64,000 bases of DNA from Pisaster brevispinus (lineage: Eukaryota > Echinodermata > Asteroidea > Forcipulatida > Asteriidae): assembly GCA_023634235.1 (NCBI GenBank), contig JAMKCF010000143.1:1-64000 (forward strand). The letters run 5' to 3'. The notes under the pieces are model-generated. The model ran no database searches, was not told where the DNA came from, and saw only the letters and a program-made list of their open reading frames with translations. This document shows, in pieces, positions 59,680 to 64,000 of the stretch. The translations under genes were made by a program, and so were the position numbers. Numbering within the stretch: position 1 is the first letter of the stretch; the number at the start of each line of letters is the position of its first letter.

Positions 59680-60236
59680 ATATTGCCACCGTTTTCTCGA
59701 ATAGACGATTAGCTCCTGCAGCCTAACTTGCATGTTAGGAGAAATTGAATTTTTGAAACCATTGTTTACAAAATTGTTAGCCACTTCAGCTGTGACATTT
59801 TAGAAACCATGAAGGTGGGGATTTTCTATTGTACACATTTTGGAACAAACATTGTCTATCGTGTAGAGCATCATTTTCAAACCAGTGCATAAACAAAATT
59901 GGCAGTTTGACAAACTTGTAAAATCATTAAGGTCACACTTTAAAAACTCAAAAGCCAGAGCACTCAATTTGGGGCACTGTGCAAGCAGTTGTACTTCAAT
60001 ATAAGAAGAAGACAAATTGAAGATTGCCTGTTCATTAAACACTTTTAAAATCTGCTGATATTATCATTGTGCTAATTTATGTCATTGAAAGACTAAGCAC
60101 TTTTATGACTTAAAACCTAGAAAAAAATGTTGATGTTAATGAAACATCAAACTCTGTGTAGATGTAACACTTTGCAGTTTTTACAAAATTCTGTTACAAA
60201 TTTTTCTGTTCTTGAAAACGGTGGCGATATTTAAAC
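59680..60236. mobile_element. Possible inverted-repeat element of about 560 bp
   Basis: 'attgccaccgttttctcgaa' (59681-59700) is mirrored by 'ttcttgaaaacggtggcgat' (60211-60230) with three mismatches. Weaker pairing continues outward into 'atat'. No target duplication or transposase was seen. Confidence 0.5.
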
Positions 60237-60956
60237 TGATTGACAGACATGTTCCCCCTTATGTCCTAAGTATTTTTACAGACATTGGCATTGCTTCATT
60301 GATTTATAGATACAATACAAACGGTCTGGTCCTTGTACGTTGATCACATTGAGGTTCCAAAGAGTTCAATGTCAATGTGGGTTCAGAAATGTCTCTAGCC
60401 TTGCATACACTGTGTCTGTACAGAACTGATGTATCCTTCTCATCTCATTTGTATCTCAAGTGTTCAAAGAGTCTTCAGGAATTCTGTCTCCAATCCAGGC
60501 TTTGAGATGTAGGATTAGATAACTCTAGAGCTGCATCTCAAAGCCAACCTGTCCAAATTGTTCACATAGTCTTTGATGGATTGAAGTTTGTAGGATCAGT
60601 TGGTGATGATTCAGTGCTCAGATAATCCTTGCAAAAATGATGTCTCCTCACGCATTGCATCTTGCAGCTTGCAGCATGGGTTGATGGACGTTTCCTACAT
60701 TCCCAAGGTCTTTGAAGAGAGTAGTCTCCTGCTCAAGTATTCCATAATGAAAATCTTCCTCTCCACTTGAATATTTGATTCTGCAAATGATACACAAGTA
60801 AACTCATTAACTAACAGAGTTACAATTGAATCAAACATATGATGTACCTGTTAATTGTCCGTAAAAAATGTGGAAACAATTATTGACAAAAGAGTTCCAT
60901 CAAATCTTAAACTAATTTGTTTGGGTTGAACAAAAAATTAATTATTAAAGTGAGAT
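60237..60956. other. Non-coding stretch with a 12-bp stem hairpin
   Basis: 'ggctttgagatg' (60498-60509) and 'catctcaaagcc' (60534-60545) are exact reverse complements around a 24-nt loop. Otherwise nothing recognised. Confidence 0.5.
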
Positions 60957-61015
60957 GTGGGCCTTTGACCTCTGGATTAATGTGCTGAAGCTCTACAGAC
61001 TAAGCTATCTAGCCC
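60957..61015 (-). mobile_element. tRNA-like relic (SINE head or tRNA pseudogene)
   Basis: On the minus strand the sequence reads 'gggctagatagcttagtct' then 'gtagagcttcagcac', which looks like the 5' half of a tRNA with an A box 'tagcttagtctgtagagc'. The B-box side ('aggtcaaaggccc') is shortened, so no intact tRNA is present. Confidence 0.48.
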
Positions 61016-63805
61016 AAATGTTGACAGTCTCCCTATTTTGTGAATATCTTTGTTTGAGTGCCAGTCAAAATCCAGTCAGTTCCCTCGTGGTTTATTACTT
61101 GAAGTCTTAAATTTATTTAGTGAAAGTGAAAGGTGACTCTGTGTGAGGAAAGGGACCTTTTCTTTTGGGAAGATCAGAATATATTCTATGGGGAACCAAG
61201 GAAAAATTGAAGCATGTTTGCATAATACTATCACTCTATATAAATAAGAATGTATTGAGGGAGGGTGGTTAATGCTCTTATGTTAAAAATGTTTGTTTTG
61301 TTTCAAATCATGTTTGCTTTTTTGACTGATTGCAAAGGTCAGGGAAGCCTAGTTGACTGCAGCTTTTGTTTTTGGGTCTGTAGATGTGTGCAACATAATT
61401 CAGTTGACAATGACAAAATGGTCATGAATTTTTTGTTAACAAAATAATGTTTCACATTTATGCTAAGAATTCAGATTTGTCATTAAAAATCATTTAGTTA
61501 GTTTATTTGTTTGTTTGTTTATTGGGGTGATGGGGTGTTTGTTTGTTTGATTGTTTGTGAGATTCAGTCAAAGTTTTTTGTAAACATATGGACATATTTT
61601 GATGACATGCAATGGTACAAAGCTGTGTGCCAATTGTTACTCTAAGTGTACAACTCCATACACATGCTGGTTAACACAAATACACACACTGACAATGAGA
61701 TCAAGTGTACTTGGTCAAAAAAGGTCCAATAAAATAACATGCATCATAAACCCCTCGTTATTGAAATATAATTTCAGTCAATTGCCTGTCATGTTTCTGA
61801 CACAATCAGGCAGGCAAGAATTTGCTTCAATGTTTCAAAGTATTCAAATGACAATGTTATCCTTTCCTACCTGTATTCCTGTAGGTGAGTTTGTATTCAA
61901 AGCCCAGGATTCGGTGCATCCATTGAAGAGGCTGTTGCTGAGGAAACACCATGTCAATAATCTGGGGTAAAGAATAGGTAAAATAAAAACCTATTGAATA
62001 TTCTTATATTTTAACTTGTATCCCTGCCTTTGTATTTATTCTTTTGTTCATTTGTTTCAATTTTGTTTTTGGCAATTAGGGAACATTTTTAATGTCTCAA
62101 TCAGTGAGCTTTCAGAATGAAAGTATTTCTAAACAATAATGATATATATCAACTCTGTACTTTGTCTTTGAATCTGTCATGTTTAACAGAGGAAGACTTT
62201 ATAGCAATACTCCCAACTGAATCCACGAACTAACTAAACAGATGTCACTTGTTTCAGTATTTGTCTGCATTAATCATGGATAAACATTCCTTTTGTGTCC
62301 AGGCAACTCTTCTATATAAACTAATGGGTTAACTTTTACTTCAAACTAAAAATGTGTTCATACTCGTAATGAAAACACATGGCAAATTGCTCCCTTCCCA
62401 AATGCCCTTTCAGAGCCTCAAGGTAAAAAAGACACTTGTTTAGCTACAAATTTAGGGCGACAAGGAAATGAATGATGACTGCCTTTCTACTTGTATTTGA
62501 TGTCAAAGTGAAAACCTGTAGGTATATTTGGACTGAGGAATTTTATACAAATTCAATCACAGGAACTCAGATCGACCAGTAGTGGAAAAACAATAAACTG
62601 TTCATTAAACTTCTTGTGTACACTAATGCCCAACATGACTTCTTCAGTGGAATCAGAGCTATCTACAGTCCAAGAACTCATGTACTGACCATTCTGAGAC
62701 CAAAGAATGTAGAAAAAGCTTTCTTAATAAAGGGTGTCCTGCTGGAAAGAGCACTTTATGGATCATCTCTAGGAAGACTCCATCCCGGACAAATATGTTT
62801 TACTAATTTTACCACACCACCAAAGTGTAGAGAAGAACTTGTTTATTTCCTAACTTTTGTTGAAGTGAAAGAATCCTCCAAACAGTTGAGAAACTCTATT
62901 GCACCTTTATTTGAGTATAGTAAGAGCTGATTCTGTTTTCCACTTACCATTCTTGTGCTGAAAGTTACTGCATCATCGCGACAGTGAGCCTCATAAGAGA
63001 GTTGGGCATCCAATGTTGTGCAGACTGTTGCCCCTTAATTGAAGTCTAATGAAGGATGGTAAAAAGATTAAAACAGTGTTTAAATCAGGCTCCCTATGCA
63101 AGTGTTTTTCTCTTAACTCATCTAAAAAAAATACAAATTAAAAAGGTATTACATTGGTCTAGCTCCAATCTAATCAGAGAGTAACTCACCTTTGAAATGA
63201 TCCTCACATCAGGTCTCAGTAGAGAGAAAGCTGCAGAAATCTGTTGTCAATGTATTGCAGGTACATCCATTGTACTGTAGTTGAGATCATACAGTTGTGT
63301 AGGTTCCCGCCATGCCCGTAATTTGTTGGCTGCAGGTCTGTACTTCAGTAGATGGAGATGAAATCAATCCAGAGTAAATTGTGTAAGCTGTCCAGAGAGT
63401 ACATTGAGCAAGCTGTCCAGAATCCAATGAGAGTGTTCAGGTAAACCTCAATGATGAAACATCCAGTAGTTGGCCATGAGAGGCAAACATGTGTGGCAAA
63501 CTCCACACTGTTATGAAACTGCTTCACGGCTGTTTGAAGATGTTTCTGGACATTTTGAGAGCTGAACAATTGGAGTCCGCCAAGAAAGTTTTCAGGCAAA
63601 TCTCACTTGGGAACAGTCGGGAGGGATTCTGGTACTAGATATACACCTTCATGTACCAGAAAGCAGAGAGATATGGGAGGAGACTTGGCGTATGCACATG
63701 TAGACTGTTTGAACAGGTAACCGCCCGTAGTTCAAAGTTGAGTAAAGGTTTGAAAATGTGTTGAAAGCTGTCAAAAAGTCATTCCCTTGTTGACTGGATT
63801 GGCAA
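61016..63805. other. Non-coding stretch
   Basis: Contains GTTT-type low complexity (about 61500-61560). The 104-codon frame at 62616-62930 starts at GTG, not ATG, and has no recognisable domain. A minus-strand donor-like 'caaag|gtgagt' ends at about 63186 but no matching exon could be identified. Confidence 0.45.
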
Positions 63806-63842
63806 ACACATCCCTAATAAGTAAAACACATCCCTAATAAGT
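63806..63842. repeat. 20-bp tandem duplication
   Basis: 'acacatccctaataagt' occurs at 63806-63822 and 63826-63842, separated by three A's. Confidence 0.9.
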
Positions 63843-64000
63843 TTGTGATTTCATTCCAAAAGTTGTAGAGACACAGTGTTTCATAATGACTTCCTTGTGT
63901 TCCAACTCATTGCTTGGCTATCTGTTGTTCTAACATCTAACACATTCTTCACTACTGCAACTAATTCAGTTTACAGGGCAGTGTGGTTTTCCTCTTAGCT

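Noticed and set aside
62616..62930. 104-codon open frame
   Set aside because: It begins at GTG and shows no protein family; no splice or promoter context was found.
33190..62990. 'cagtgagcct' at 33190, 42475 and 62981 as a repeated exon start
   Set aside because: Similarity does not extend much beyond ten bases, and the third site lacks a pyrimidine tract.
63345..63599. 84-codon minus-strand frame near a donor-like site at about 63186
   Set aside because: The donor and the frame do not connect without stops, and the peptide matches nothing known to me.

Overview
The window reads as eukaryotic, almost entirely non-coding DNA from an invertebrate animal, most likely a marine deuterostome and possibly an echinoderm. 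That placement is inference. It rests on a tRNA-derived SINE with a 'gagcaagacact'-type body, short inverted-repeat elements with 'ccaatttcat' ends, AT-rich flanks with intron-like splice signals, and the absence of compact genes. I recognise no protein family in any frame, so no gene symbols are given.

Layout. (1) Positions 1-18187 are one satellite array of about 58 head-to-tail copies of a 314-bp monomer. The array enters the window already in progress, so its left end is not seen. It has three zones: copies 1-16, a middle zone with higher-order repeats, and a more uniform distal zone that decays at its right edge and ends in a degenerate, shortened monomer (18176-18390). (2) 18.4-31 kb is a graveyard of mobile-element pieces and repeats. 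It holds a possible LTR/primer-binding-site junction near 20.26 kb, short inverted-repeat elements near 22.3 kb and at 28802-29246, a 25-bp minisatellite (25022-25812), a SINE (26725-26915), a CpG-rich GC island (29480-29740) and long G/C homopolymers. (3) 31.2-44.8 kb may be one plus-strand transcription unit. It has a CRE-containing promoter, an ATG first exon with a good splice donor, further exon-like segments, and a last exon ending at an AATAAA with a GU-rich downstream element. If spliced as drawn it encodes only a 28-codon peptide, so it would be lncRNA-like. This is tentative. (4) 35-64 kb is dominated by many unrelated, decayed tandem repeats (units of about 20 to 190 bp) and by widely spaced inverted-repeat pairs, five of them perfect over 17-21 bp.

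The observations I consider strongest are the 3-, 4- and 5-monomer higher-order structure of the satellite, the three GCCATNTT motifs in every monomer, CpG-decay variants across the array, the cluster of perfect long-range inverted repeats at 43-55 kb, and an alternating repeat at 45.9-46.3 kb whose hairpin arms differ between units but stay complementary. No complete conventional gene, rRNA, intact tRNA or CRISPR array was found.
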